64,000 bases of DNA from Prochlorococcus sp. AG-402-G10. Its GTDB lineage: Bacteria; Cyanobacteriota; Cyanobacteriia; PCC-6307; Cyanobiaceae. The stretch is from the NCBI GenBank assembly GCA_003279445.1, contig QCHT01000007.1:38020-102019 (forward strand), given 5' to 3'. Below the pieces are notes generated by a model. It saw nothing but the letters and a program-made list of their open reading frames with translations. It did not search any database and was not told the DNA's origin. The translations under genes were made by a program, and so were the position numbers. The first letter of the stretch is position 1; the number at the start of each line of letters is the position of its first letter. Below, piece after piece: positions 18,796 to 28,173 of this stretch.

Positions 18796-19980
18796 TTATC
18801 GATCTACTGAACCCATAATAACGTCTATCGAGCCAAGAATGGCCATAATATCCGCTACTTTCGCACCTTTTAAAATATGAGGGAGAATTTGTAGGTTATT
18901 TAAATCAGCAGCACGTATTTTAAATCTCCAAGGTGTGACATCATTATTCCCTTGAATAAAAACACCTATTTCTCCCTTGCCTGATTCTAAGCGTGTATAC
19001 AGCTCACCATTGGGGATCTTAAAAGTTGGTGCAACCTTCTTAGCAACGTACTGATAGTCAAATCCTACAAAAGGACTATTTTTTCCCTCTGCCTGTCGAG
19101 AAGCCTCAAGATTCTCGGTAGGTCCACCAGGGATAGAGTCACATGCCTGACGTAAAATCTTTAAAGATTGGCGCATCTCCTCAATTCTTACTCTGTACCT
19201 AGCAAAACAATCACCCTCCTGTTCACATGCAACATTCCAATCAAAATCGTCATAACATTCATATTGATCAACCTTCCTCAAGTCCCAAGGGACACCTGAT
19301 GCTCGTAACATTGGCCCAGACAAGCTCCAATTAAGTGCTTGTTCTTTAGAGATTGCCCCCAACCCTTCAATACGGCGTCTGAAAATTGGGTTATTAGTAA
19401 TAAGTTTTTCATATTCATCAATCTTTGGGGCAAACCAATTACAAAAATCCCTACACTTCTCAAGCCACCCCCATGGCAAATCACAAGCAACTCCTCCTAT
19501 TCTAAAGAAGTTATTGTTGATTAACCTTTGGCCAGTTGCTGCCTCCCAAAGGTCATAAATCATTTCACGCTCTCTAAAAATATAGAAAAAGGGAGTTTGA
19601 GCGCCGACATCTGCTAAAAATGGTCCTAACCAAAGAAGGTGATTAGCGATCCGATTTAATTCCAACATCAAGACACGAATATAACTTGCACGCTTAGGTA
19701 TAGAGATATTTGCTAAACGTTCAGGCGCATTGACAACAATTGCCTCATAAAACATTCCTGCCGCATAGTCCATACGACTTACATAAGGAACAAACATCAC
19801 ATTTGTTCTATTTTCAGCAATTTTCTCCATGCCACGATGTAGATATCCAATTACTGGCTCACAATCAATTACATCTTCTCCATCAAGTGTGACTACTAAA
19901 CGCAGAACACCATGCATTGAAGGATGATGAGGGCCAAAATTGACCACCATTGGCTCCGTTCGAGTTTCCAGCTGCGTCAT
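18796..19980 (-). CDS. ndhH: NAD(P)H-quinone oxidoreductase subunit H
   Basis: The 49-kDa-type (NuoD) subunit of the cyanobacterial NDH-1 complex, at the quinone-binding end of the peripheral arm. From ATG at 19980 ([20 protein letters not shown]) it is 394 aa; an upstream ATG at 19992 adds four residues. Conserved segments [28 protein letters not shown] and [16 protein letters not shown] are present. It sits alone, apart from other ndh genes, head to head with rsmH. Confidence 0.96.
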   Translation of the reverse strand: MTQLETRTEPMVVNFGPHHPSMHGVLRLVVTLDGEDVIDCEPVIGYLHRGMEKIAENRTNVMFVPYVSRMDYAAGMFYEAIVVNAPERLANISIPKRASYIRVLMLELNRIANHLLWLGPFLADVGAQTPFFYIFREREMIYDLWEAATGQRLINNNFFRIGGVACDLPWGWLEKCRDFCNWFAPKIDEYEKLITNNPIFRRRIEGLGAISKEQALNWSLSGPMLRASGVPWDLRKVDQYECYDDFDWNVACEQEGDCFARYRVRIEEMRQSLKILRQACDSIPGGPTENLEASRQAEGKNSPFVGFDYQYVAKKVAPTFKIPNGELYTRLESGKGEIGVFIQGNNDVTPWRFKIRAADLNNLQILPHILKGAKVADIMAILGSIDVIMGSVDR

Positions 19981-20024
19981 GGGGCCAAACATTTACAGAG
20001 ACACTTAGATATTAGGAACTACTT

Positions 20025-20930
20025 ATGAAAGAAGAATCAAGGATTGTCACATCTAAGTTCAAACACACACCTGTTCTCTCTCGAGAAGTAATAGATGCAA
20101 TTAGCCAACTTCCAGCAACCTTACTGACAAAAGGGAAGCTAATTGATGCAACTATTGGCGGAGGGGGACATGCATCATTAGTCCTCGAAACCTATCCAAA
20201 TCTTCACATAATTGGCTTAGATCAAGACCCAACAGCTATCAGTGCAGCCACAGATCGACTAGAAAATTATGGTTCAAGAGTCAAAATTCTTGCATCAAAT
20301 TTTGCTGACTTTGTTCCAGAAGAAAAAGTTTCATTTGTTTTTGCTGATCTAGGGGTCAGTAGTCCACAAATTGATGAAGCAAAAAGGGGGTTTAGTTTCC
20401 GTTTAGATGGACCATTAGATATGCGAATGAACCCTCAAAAAGATCTTACAGCTGCAAAATTAATACAAGAAACTGATGAAAAAGCTCTCGCTGATTTAAT
20501 CTATAAATTTGGTGAAGAGAGATTCTCAAGACGTATAGCAAGACGCATAAAACAAGATTTTTTGGCCAATAACCCTTATGCAGGGACAGCTTCTCTTGCT
20601 TCCACAATCGCAAGTTGCTATCCAGCAAAGTTTCGCAATAGACGCATTCATCCTGCGACTAAAACTTTTCAGGCTTTACGAATAGCTATTAACAATGAAC
20701 TAGAAGCTTTAGAAAAGCTGTTGGTAGAAGCACCAAATTGGCTGTTGCCAGGAGGTTTTATAGGAATAATTAGTTTTCATTCTCTTGAAGATAGATTAGT
20801 CAAACATTCGTTTATGAAGGATGAACGTTTAGAGAGAATCACTCGTAAACCAATTGTTGCAAGCGCTGAAGAGAAATTATTGAATATTCGTAGCAGAAGT
20901 GCCAAATTTCGAATAGCAATGAAAGCTTAA
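20025..20930 (+). CDS. rsmH: 16S rRNA m4C1402 methyltransferase
   Basis: SAM-dependent N4-methyltransferase (MraW) acting on the 16S rRNA decoding centre. The 301 residues start with the family's [13 protein letters not shown], then [11 protein letters not shown] (SAM motif I, about 40-50), [31 protein letters not shown] and [20 protein letters not shown]. The protein ends [11 protein letters not shown] as usual. It lies 44 bases from the ndhH start and 8 bases from the end of the convergent cysteine desulfurase. It is not in a cell-division cluster here. Confidence 0.96.
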   Translation: MKEESRIVTSKFKHTPVLSREVIDAISQLPATLLTKGKLIDATIGGGGHASLVLETYPNLHIIGLDQDPTAISAATDRLENYGSRVKILASNFADFVPEEKVSFVFADLGVSSPQIDEAKRGFSFRLDGPLDMRMNPQKDLTAAKLIQETDEKALADLIYKFGEERFSRRIARRIKQDFLANNPYAGTASLASTIASCYPAKFRNRRIHPATKTFQALRIAINNELEALEKLLVEAPNWLLPGGFIGIISFHSLEDRLVKHSFMKDERLERITRKPIVASAEEKLLNIRSRSAKFRIAMKA

Positions 20931-20938
20931 GATGTCTA

Positions 20939-22087
20939 TTATCCACGTAATTTTCGCACCACATTTGAAATAGCTTGTACAGCTATATCGACATCCTTTA
21001 ATGTTGTTGAGCGACCGACACTAAGACGCAATGATGCCTCAGCCTGCTGAATTGTCCTTCCAAGAGAAATAAGCACATGGGAAGGAGATCCATTACTGCA
21101 TGCAGAACCACTACTACAAGAGATGAGGGGTCTTAATTGTTTATGTAAAAGAGAGCCAATGACCCCACCTACCGTGAAATTTAAATTATTAGGCAATCTC
21201 CTTTCCAACGAACCATTAATGATCAGATCAGGAATTTCATTATTTAAACCTTGCCAAAGTTGATCTCGAAGATCTTTAAGATATTTGTAATGAACATCTA
21301 AGTGTTCAATTGCAAGTTCTGCGGCCTTCACAAATCCAACCACTAAAGGTACGGGAAGAGTTCCAGCCCTAATTCCATTCTCTTGATTACCTCCCCATTG
21401 TAAAGGCATGAGACTACAAGTTTCATTAGCAATTAATAGTCCAATACCTTTGGGACCATAGAGTTTATGACCACTAATGCTTGCAAAATCAATGCCTATC
21501 TTCTTAAAATCAATTGGAACATTTCCAAAGCCTTGTGCAACATCTGAATGGAAAGTAATTCCACGAGATTTACATAAAGAAGCAATTTCGGGAATAGGTT
21601 GAAGCACTCCAATTTCATTATTAGCAACCATTGCACTCACCAAAAAAGTATCCTCTGAAAACACATTCTTCAAACTATCTAAAGTAATCATTCCATCGGA
21701 ATTAGGAGTTAACTCCGTAACACGAAAACCTTCTTTTTGCAATTGTCTCAACGGCTGAATTACAGCGTGATGCTCCGTAGATATTGTGATCAAATGACCA
21801 GGTCTCCCATATTCCAAAGCTTTGGCCCTTGCATGACCAAGCAAGGCCAAATTATTGGCTTCAGTAGCACCGCTGGTAAAAATTAGTTGCTTAGAGGGAA
21901 CATCCAGCAGAGCTGCTAATTTATCTCTTGCAACAGTTATAGCTGCTGACGCATTAAGGCCGAGGCGATTCTGTTTACTTGAAGGATTTCCCCAAACCTC
22001 AGTCCAGTAAGGGGACATGGCCTTCAACACCTCTTCAGAGCAAGGTGTAGTTGATTGATAATCAAAAGCTAGTGGCGTAGTCTTCAT
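20939..22087 (-). CDS. Cysteine desulfurase (NifS/IscS-like, class V aminotransferase)
   Basis: PLP enzyme that takes sulfur from cysteine for Fe-S clusters and thiolation. From ATG at 22087 it is 382 aa (a TTG seven codons upstream is possible). Seen: AFDYQSTTPC, STEHHAV, the PLP lysine in SISGHKLYGPKGIG (about 203) and the persulfide cysteine in SCSSGSACSNGSPS (about 323). The residues around the cysteine fit the IscS/NifS group I type rather than SufS. It is divergent from the LuxR-type response regulator. Confidence 0.93.
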   Translation of the reverse strand: MKTTPLAFDYQSTTPCSEEVLKAMSPYWTEVWGNPSSKQNRLGLNASAAITVARDKLAALLDVPSKQLIFTSGATEANNLALLGHARAKALEYGRPGHLITISTEHHAVIQPLRQLQKEGFRVTELTPNSDGMITLDSLKNVFSEDTFLVSAMVANNEIGVLQPIPEIASLCKSRGITFHSDVAQGFGNVPIDFKKIGIDFASISGHKLYGPKGIGLLIANETCSLMPLQWGGNQENGIRAGTLPVPLVVGFVKAAELAIEHLDVHYKYLKDLRDQLWQGLNNEIPDLIINGSLERRLPNNLNFTVGGVIGSLLHKQLRPLISCSSGSACSNGSPSHVLISLGRTIQQAEASLRLSVGRSTTLKDVDIAVQAISNVVRKLRG

Positions 22088-22170
22088 TAACTCATTCGTG
22101 AAAGTCAACCAAACATCAATATCCTGGATGATATTGCTTTACAAGTCTCAAAGCCTCAATACTAAATTTA

Positions 22171-22899
22171 ATGGAAGAACTACTAGCTCAAAATCCAGAA
22201 AATCAAGAAAAAGCTCGTATCTTACTAGTAGATGATGAGCCTGGTATTAGAACAGCTGTACAAGCCTACTTAAAAGATGAAGGCTTTGATGTTACGACTG
22301 CAATTGATGGAGAAGATGGCTTGCAAAAAGCAACTCAAATGATGCCCGATGTTGTAATTACTGACGTAATGATGCCTCGATGTGATGGATTCGAGCTCCT
22401 AAAAAAACTTCGTTCAGACGAACGTCTTGGCGGAACACCTGTGATTTTTCTAACTGCAAAGGGGATGACATTAGACCGAACTCAGGGCTATGAAGCGGGA
22501 GTTGATGATTACATTTCGAAACCATTCAATCCTGATGAGTTAGTTGCAAGAGTCAAGAATGTAGTAAGGCGGCAAGAACGTTTACTAGCAGAAGCCGCAC
22601 GTTTTGCAGATACAGATGTTGGTCAAATGGCTAAACAAATTACAGAGATCAAATCGATGCTGACTCAGAACGATACAAATTCAGCAAGAAAAGATCTAAT
22701 TCTTCCAAGCTTTACTCCTAGAGAGGCAAGTGTTCTTCAACTTGTTGCAGAAGGACTTATGAATAAGGAAATAGCAAGGCAATTAGAAACATCTATTAGG
22801 AATGTAGAGAAGTACGTCAGTCGACTATTCATAAAAACAGGAACTTCAAGTAGAACAGAATTAGTAAGATATGCACTTGAGAATCACCTTGTAACTTAA
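22171..22899 (+). CDS. Two-component response regulator, NarL/LuxR type
   Basis: A 242-residue regulator. The receiver (about 16-132) has the acidic pocket DDE, the phosphoacceptor in VVITDVMMPRCDGF (D about 65), LTAKG and YISKPFNPDEL with the conserved lysine. The C-terminal LuxR-type HTH is FTPREASVLQLVAEGLMNKEIARQLETS (about 180-230). It differs from the OmpR-type RpaA and RpaB elsewhere in the window. Similar proteins occur in chloroplast genomes as Ycf29; the orthology is likely but not proven. No histidine kinase is adjacent, and its end is three bases from the convergent chlM. Confidence 0.88.
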   Translation: MEELLAQNPENQEKARILLVDDEPGIRTAVQAYLKDEGFDVTTAIDGEDGLQKATQMMPDVVITDVMMPRCDGFELLKKLRSDERLGGTPVIFLTAKGMTLDRTQGYEAGVDDYISKPFNPDELVARVKNVVRRQERLLAEAARFADTDVGQMAKQITEIKSMLTQNDTNSARKDLILPSFTPREASVLQLVAEGLMNKEIARQLETSIRNVEKYVSRLFIKTGTSSRTELVRYALENHLVT

Positions 22900-22902
22900 A
22901 AA

Positions 22903-23619
22903 CTATTTTATTTTTTCAAATTCAACTAATTGCGAAAAATAAAAAGGTGCTTGATTAAGTTTTCTTTGTTTAACTCTAAAGCCACATTGAAATGCTGCAT
23001 TCACTATTCCTTTTTCTCTAAGAATATAAGCTCTTGTAGTTTTGCTTGGGCCAGGGAAAAATTGACCAATTGTCTTTAACAAAGCTAGCAATGGAGTATA
23101 TGGTGCAAAACTTACTATTAGCCTATTCTCAGTTAAATTACATAAATGTCGCACCATTTCTTCAGCTGCTTTCTGTGGGTAATGAATAAATACATCCAGG
23201 CAAATTACAGTATGAAACAAACCATTCAAACTCTCTAAATCAGAAGTTGTAAAAATCACTCGAGTTAAATCCAACCCAGCTAATTTTGCTCTTCGCTTAG
23301 TCTCTGCAACCATTGCGTCTGAAATATCACTTGCTGCAACAGAAGCAGCTCCCAATGATAAAAGAGGCAAAGAAAGGCTCCCGACACCACATCCTGCATC
23401 GCAAAATGATTGTTCACTTATTCCACCAGCTTCTTTAATCCAAGAAAGCACATCATCAACAGTTTTTTGGTGCCCTATTCGAATATTCCGTTGCACCTTA
23501 TTAACATCATCACTATTGCTATAAATTCTATTCCACCTTTCAAAACCAGTCCCATTAAAATAAGTCAAGACTTCAGCCTTCTCAGACTGCTTTTGTTCTT
23601 GTAAACCTTCCTCTTTCAT
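22903..23619 (-). CDS. chlM: Magnesium protoporphyrin IX methyltransferase
   Basis: SAM-dependent O-methyltransferase that esterifies the C13 propionate of Mg-protoporphyrin IX in chlorophyll synthesis. The 238 residues carry DAGCGVGSLSLPLLSLGA (SAM motif I, about 66), ASDISDAMV, VICLDVFIHYPQ and the family C-terminus REKGIVNAAFQCGFRVKQR and APFYFSQLVEF. These are typical of cyanobacterial ChlM. A separate minus-strand gene, nagA, ends 28 bases upstream. Confidence 0.94.
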   Translation of the reverse strand: MKEEGLQEQKQSEKAEVLTYFNGTGFERWNRIYSNSDDVNKVQRNIRIGHQKTVDDVLSWIKEAGGISEQSFCDAGCGVGSLSLPLLSLGAASVAASDISDAMVAETKRRAKLAGLDLTRVIFTTSDLESLNGLFHTVICLDVFIHYPQKAAEEMVRHLCNLTENRLIVSFAPYTPLLALLKTIGQFFPGPSKTTRAYILREKGIVNAAFQCGFRVKQRKLNQAPFYFSQLVEFEKIK

Positions 23620-23646
23620 TGAAAAAAAGATTGATAGACGACGATA

Positions 23647-24810
23647 CTACTCAGCTGGCTTCCAATTGAGTAAATTAGATTCCAAATGAAACTGCCATCT
23701 CAATAATTCCTTTAAAGAACGTCCAATAAAGAATTCCTGAATTTTTTTCCCTTTTTGAAATAACAGTCTAGGAGAAACTGTTGCTGCCCAGATAGCGGAA
23801 GAAGGGTTTCCAGTCCATTTGGCAAGTTTTATGCAGCCGTTCAACAAAGGACAAGTTGTTCCAGCCAAAGTGCCATCTCCCAATCTACATGAACCCTCTT
23901 CAATGTATAAAAACCTTTGATCCCATTTAAAACATTTATCTTGCAAGCCATAAGGAGCCAAAGCATCACTAACTAAAAATAGTCGATTAGCAGCCAACTT
24001 ATGCAGGATCAACGCCACATTAGGGTGCACATGGACGCCATCCGCTATTAATCCCAACGCAATTTCATCTTGCAAAAGGGCAACGCCAACAGGGCCGGGC
24101 TCTCTGTGATTTATTTCAGGCATTGCATTGAAGCAATGGGTAATCATGCTGACACCTAAATCAAAAGCAGCTTTGCATTGTTCAGTATTTGCTGCGGAAT
24201 GCCCCAATGAAACAAGAATTCCCAGTTCATTTAATTTTCGTATAACTTCTGTAGAGCCTTCTAACTCAGGAGCCAGAGTAACTAGAGCGATTTCCTCTTC
24301 AAACCCTCTAATTCTTTCATTTAAAGCATGCAAGCTTGGCAAACAAATCTGAGTAGGATCATGAGCTCCTTGAAAAGTTGGTGCCAAAAAAGGACCTTCA
24401 ATATGAGCTCCAAGCAACTTGCATCTCCTATTAGAGCTTTGCTTTCTGGCTTCTCTAAAAGCCATTAAAGAGTTTCTTAAAGATGAAATGCTACAACTGA
24501 CCAGTGTTGGTGCAATCGCTTCAACGCCATCACTCCAAAGAAGATCCAATAATTCATTTAGCTGCGGTAATTGTTGAACATTGAAATCTGTAAAAGATAA
24601 GCCAAGCCCACCATTGATTTGAAGGTCTACTCCTCTTGGGCTCAATAAATCACCCTGCCAATCTTCACTCTTAAGAGATGGCTCTGCTCTATCTAACATT
24701 GGTTTTAAGGAGCATATTTCATCATTTTTATCAACCTGAACCCACCACAACTCTTCATTTAGAGGTGTATTCAATGGTCCTGGTATTCGAATATTGATTA
24801 AATTGCGCAT
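23647..24810 (-). CDS. nagA: N-acetylglucosamine-6-phosphate deacetylase
   Basis: Amidohydrolase removing acetate from GlcNAc-6-P. In the 387 residues: PRGVDLQINGGLGLSF, GAHIEGPFLAPTFQGAHDP (metal ligand glutamate, about 140), VSLGHSAA, MITHCFNAM, GLIADGVHVHP and FLVSDALAPYG with the catalytic aspartate. The set matches NagA. No transport or kinase genes for amino sugars lie nearby, so a role in recycling cell-wall amino sugars is more plausible than uptake, but this is inference. Confidence 0.92.
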   Translation of the reverse strand: MRNLINIRIPGPLNTPLNEELWWVQVDKNDEICSLKPMLDRAEPSLKSEDWQGDLLSPRGVDLQINGGLGLSFTDFNVQQLPQLNELLDLLWSDGVEAIAPTLVSCSISSLRNSLMAFREARKQSSNRRCKLLGAHIEGPFLAPTFQGAHDPTQICLPSLHALNERIRGFEEEIALVTLAPELEGSTEVIRKLNELGILVSLGHSAANTEQCKAAFDLGVSMITHCFNAMPEINHREPGPVGVALLQDEIALGLIADGVHVHPNVALILHKLAANRLFLVSDALAPYGLQDKCFKWDQRFLYIEEGSCRLGDGTLAGTTCPLLNGCIKLAKWTGNPSSAIWAATVSPRLLFQKGKKIQEFFIGRSLKELLRWQFHLESNLLNWKPAE

Positions 24811-24888
24811 GTCAATGAATAGTTCGAAGAGCTAATGCAGAATTTATAATTCTCGTCATTATTATTAATGAACCTTGCCTCCTAAAAC

Positions 24889-25425
24889 GTGACTTCAGCA
24901 AATGCTGAACCTAGCAACTTAGCAGCTGTGATAATGGGTAGCGATTCAGATTTACCTTCACTTCTACCAGCCATTGAAATTCTAGAAGATTTTGGTATCA
25001 AAGTAGAGACACGAATACTTTCAGCACATAGGACTCCTCATAAAATGATGGAATTCGCAGATGAAGCAGAAAATAAAGGTCTCAAAGTAATCATTGCTGG
25101 AGCTGGAGGAGCGGCTCATCTGCCAGGGATGGTTGCCTCACTTACGAATATCCCTGTTATTGGCGTACCAATTTCAACCAAAACTCTAAAAGGTATTGAT
25201 TCCTTATACTCCATTGTGCAAATGCCTGGAGGAATACCAGTTGCAACAGTTGCAATCAACGGTGGCTTAAACGCAGGATTATTGGCAGCACAAATCTTAG
25301 GAACTGCAATCCCATCAATAAACTCAGCAGTAACAAAATATAGAAAAAAACTACGTAATGAAGTTATAGCAAAAGATCAGAAGCTAATTGGCATTGGAGC
25401 CTCCAAATATATCGCCGACATTTAA
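24889..25425 (+). CDS. purE: N5-carboxyaminoimidazole ribonucleotide mutase
   Basis: Class I PurE, which isomerises N5-CAIR to CAIR in purine synthesis. The start is GTG at 24889. The 178 residues include VIMGSDSDLPSLLPAIEIL, the LSAHRTPHKMMEFADEA substrate loop with its catalytic histidine, GAGGAAHLPGMVAS and VPISTKTLKGIDSLYSIVQMP. Everything is as in the family, with about 13 residues extra at the N-terminus. It ends 7 bases from the convergent cysC. Confidence 0.95.
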   Translation: MTSANAEPSNLAAVIMGSDSDLPSLLPAIEILEDFGIKVETRILSAHRTPHKMMEFADEAENKGLKVIIAGAGGAAHLPGMVASLTNIPVIGVPISTKTLKGIDSLYSIVQMPGGIPVATVAINGGLNAGLLAAQILGTAIPSINSAVTKYRKKLRNEVIAKDQKLIGIGASKYIADI

Positions 25426-25432
25426 GCTGTCT

Positions 25433-26038
25433 TTATTCAAAAATATTCAACTGAATTAATTTACTGATCACATCGTCGACAGATTCATCTAAACCCTTTA
25501 ATCCAGTATCAACCTTCAACTCTGGTTTTTGAGGCTCTTCATAAGGACTAGAGATGCCAGTGAAATCTTTAATCTGTCCTGCTCTTGCTTTTGCATAAAG
25601 ACCCTTGGTATCACGTTCTTCACAAACCTCTAAGTTCGCAGCGCAATAAATCTCCACGAAATCATTTTCGTTAACCAAACGTCTCGCCTTGTCCCGATCA
25701 CTACGAAAAGGAGAGACAAAAGCGGTTAGAACTATAATTCCAGCATCTAAAAATAGCTTGGACACTTCACCAATGCGGCGAATATTCTCTTCCCTATCAG
25801 AATCAGAAAACCCTAAATCTTTGCACAAGCCATGGCGAATGTTATCTCCATCTAGTACATAAGTAGATAGTCCTTTATTAAACAAAGCTGCATTCACAGC
25901 ATTCGCTAAAGTACTTTTCCCTGATCCTGATAACCCTGTAAACCAAAGAATGGCACTTTTATGATTTCTTTTCTGCTCTATAGACTCCCGATTGACAGAA
26001 GCCTTATGCCAAACAATATTTGATGAATTTGTAGTCAT
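25433..26038 (-). CDS. cysC: Adenylylsulfate (APS) kinase
   Basis: Phosphorylates APS to PAPS in sulfate activation. From ATG at 26038 it is 201 aa (TTG at 26068 would add ten). P-loop FTGLSGSGKSTLANAVN (about 44-52), VLDGDNIRHGLCKDLGFSDSDREENIRR (substrate loop), and the TAFVSPFRSDRD and IKDFTGISSPYEEP lid segments are all present. It matches CysC throughout. ATP sulfurylase is not in the window. Confidence 0.95.
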   Translation of the reverse strand: MTTNSSNIVWHKASVNRESIEQKRNHKSAILWFTGLSGSGKSTLANAVNAALFNKGLSTYVLDGDNIRHGLCKDLGFSDSDREENIRRIGEVSKLFLDAGIIVLTAFVSPFRSDRDKARRLVNENDFVEIYCAANLEVCEERDTKGLYAKARAGQIKDFTGISSPYEEPQKPELKVDTGLKGLDESVDDVISKLIQLNIFE

Positions 26039-26107
26039 TTCTCTTTTAGATTGTGTAAGCGTTTCCAATCACAATTTTTACATGTTAATGGGATCCATTT
26101 TATAGAT

Positions 26108-26431
26108 TTATCCACCAGATTGCTTTGGATCAAAACCATCTTTCTTTAAGAATTCCATTGCAGATTGGATCTGGTCTCCCTGCAATTCAATATTTTCTGC
26201 TTTTACTGTTCCACCAGTACCACATTTAGTTTTGAGTTTCTTCAAAAGCTTTCGTAATTCAATATCATTCAAATCTAATCCAGCAATAACCGTTACTGTT
26301 TTTCCCCCTCTACCTCCTCTTGACCTTTGAATTCTGACTAATTTATCAACCTTTGATTTGATATCTAAAGATTTTTCCTCACTCGAATTTTGTGCAGGAT
26401 TTTCAAATTCTCGCCAAATTCCTTTAGGCAT
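26108..26431 (-). CDS. Translation initiation factor SUI1/YciH-like protein
   Basis: A 107-residue protein with the eIF1-like SUI1 fold: KVDKLVRIQRSRGGRGGKTVTVIAGL, then LKTKCGTGGTVKAENIELQG near the end. Bacterial members (YciH) influence start-codon choice in initiation. The first 30 residues are polar and unstructured-looking. It is divergent from trpB with 46 bases between the starts. Confidence 0.9.
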   Translation of the reverse strand: MPKGIWREFENPAQNSSEEKSLDIKSKVDKLVRIQRSRGGRGGKTVTVIAGLDLNDIELRKLLKKLKTKCGTGGTVKAENIELQGDQIQSAMEFLKKDGFDPKQSGG

Positions 26432-26477
26432 TTTCGTTTAAGTCTCTAACCTATTAAATATCTTCCCTCTTCATCAG

Positions 26478-27728
26478 GTGACAAGCCAAGTGCCTTCTCA
26501 ACCAAAAGATCATGATCTTGTTATTTCTGCACGTCCCTCCTCTATAGGAAGATTCGGTCGCTATGGAGGCCAATATGTCCCAGAAACACTGATCCCTGCA
26601 TTAACTGAACTAGATAACGCTGCGAAATTAGCCTGGCAAGACAAGTCTTTTACGCAAGAACTAACGCATTTATTAAAAACTTATGTAGGTAGAGAAACAC
26701 CCTTGTATGAAGCTAAGAGGCTCAGCGAGCACTATCAAGGCAAAAATGGTGGTCCAAGGATTTGGCTGAAGAGAGAAGACTTAAATCACACAGGGGCTCA
26801 CAAAATAAATAATGCCTTAGGACAAGCTCTTTTAGCTATGAGAATGGGCAAGAAACGAATTATTGCTGAGACTGGAGCAGGACAACATGGTGTAGCAACA
26901 GCAACCGTATGTGCGCGTTTTGGACTTGCATGCGTTATTTACATGGGCAAAGAAGATATGAAAAGGCAAGCCTTAAATGTCTTCAGGATGAAACTACTCG
27001 GAGCCAAAGTTCATCCTGTAACCGCTGGAACTGCAACACTAAAAGATGCGACTAGTGAAGCAATTCGAGATTGGGTCACCAATGTCGAATCTACTCACTA
27101 TATTCTTGGATCAGTTGCTGGACCGCATCCTTATCCAATGCTGGTAAGGGATTTTCATGCAGTCATCGGAGAAGAAGCAAAAGAGCAATGCAAAAAAGCA
27201 TTTGGCAGGTCTCCTGATGTTCTCTTAGCCTGTGTAGGTGGAGGTTCTAATGCAATGGGCTTATTCCATCCTTTTGTTGAAGATAGATCAGTAAGAATGA
27301 TTGGAGTAGAAGCTGCAGGAGAAGGAGTCAATACAAACCGTCATGCAGCAACAATTACAGAAGGTCGCATAGGTGTTTTACATGGTGCCATGAGTCTTCT
27401 TCTGCAAGACGCTAATGGCCAAGTAAAAGAAGCGCATTCCATCAGTGCGGGGCTTGATTACCCAGGAGTTGGGCCTGAACATAGTTACTTCAACGAGATT
27501 GGGAGAGCAGAATATGTAGCCATAACTGACCAAGAAGCACTTACTGCGCTTCAACTAGTCAGTGAGAAAGAGGGCATTATTCCTGCATTAGAAACTGCTC
27601 ATGCTTTTGCATTTCTTGAAAAACTTTGTCCAGAACTAGCAAAAGGGACAGAAATAGTTATTAATTGTTCTGGACGAGGCGATAAAGATGTAAATACGGT
27701 CGCAAAACAACTGAAATATATGGATTGA
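26478..27728 (+). CDS. trpB: Tryptophan synthase beta subunit
   Basis: PLP enzyme joining indole and serine. The start is GTG at 26478. The 416 residues have [34 protein letters not shown] with the PLP lysine, [12 protein letters not shown], the phosphate-binding [13 protein letters not shown] and the C-terminal NCSGRGDKD. Length and motifs are standard for TrpB1. trpA is not adjacent, as in other cyanobacteria. Confidence 0.97.
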   Translation: MTSQVPSQPKDHDLVISARPSSIGRFGRYGGQYVPETLIPALTELDNAAKLAWQDKSFTQELTHLLKTYVGRETPLYEAKRLSEHYQGKNGGPRIWLKREDLNHTGAHKINNALGQALLAMRMGKKRIIAETGAGQHGVATATVCARFGLACVIYMGKEDMKRQALNVFRMKLLGAKVHPVTAGTATLKDATSEAIRDWVTNVESTHYILGSVAGPHPYPMLVRDFHAVIGEEAKEQCKKAFGRSPDVLLACVGGGSNAMGLFHPFVEDRSVRMIGVEAAGEGVNTNRHAATITEGRIGVLHGAMSLLLQDANGQVKEAHSISAGLDYPGVGPEHSYFNEIGRAEYVAITDQEALTALQLVSEKEGIIPALETAHAFAFLEKLCPELAKGTEIVINCSGRGDKDVNTVAKQLKYMD

Positions 27729-27746
27729 TTTTTTTCAAACATAAAA

Positions 27747-28100
27747 TTAATATCGTGGGACTGAATCATCTACTGACTGGCTCCAAGCATCTATTCCACC
27801 TTTAAGATTCCAAACTAGATAACGAAAGTCCTGTTCTAAAAGCCAAACGCCAAAATTCAAACTTCTTACACCTGAATGGCAAATAACCACAATCTTTTTT
27901 TCAAGAGGTAAGTTTTCTCTAAAAGTTTGAGACCAAGCGAGGAATCCACTTAATGGCAAATGCAATACTTGGTAAGAAAAAGGCGCCATAGTCAATTCCT
28001 CTGTTTCTCTAACATCTACAAGAATTAGCCTAGAGAAATCATCAAGTATCCAATGGTTCAATTCTTCTGGAGAAATGTCTAACGGAATTTTCTGATTCAT
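27747..28100 (-). CDS. Single-domain rhodanese-like protein
   Basis: A 117-residue rhodanese module. It shows ILVDVRETEELTMAPF, LPLSGF and the active-site loop VICHSGVRSLN, whose cysteine would carry the persulfide, followed by VWNLKGGIDAWSQ. The six-residue loop fits sulfurtransferases rather than Cdc25-type phosphatases. The sulfur acceptor is unknown. It is divergent from the DUF3352 gene by 73 bases. Confidence 0.88.
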   Translation of the reverse strand: MNQKIPLDISPEELNHWILDDFSRLILVDVRETEELTMAPFSYQVLHLPLSGFLAWSQTFRENLPLEKKIVVICHSGVRSLNFGVWLLEQDFRYLVWNLKGGIDAWSQSVDDSVPRY

Positions 28101-28173
28101 TTCGTTATTGTATAGAGCTAAAAGAGTTTTAATCGGTTATACAGAAGATGAACTAAGCCAAGTCATCTAAGAT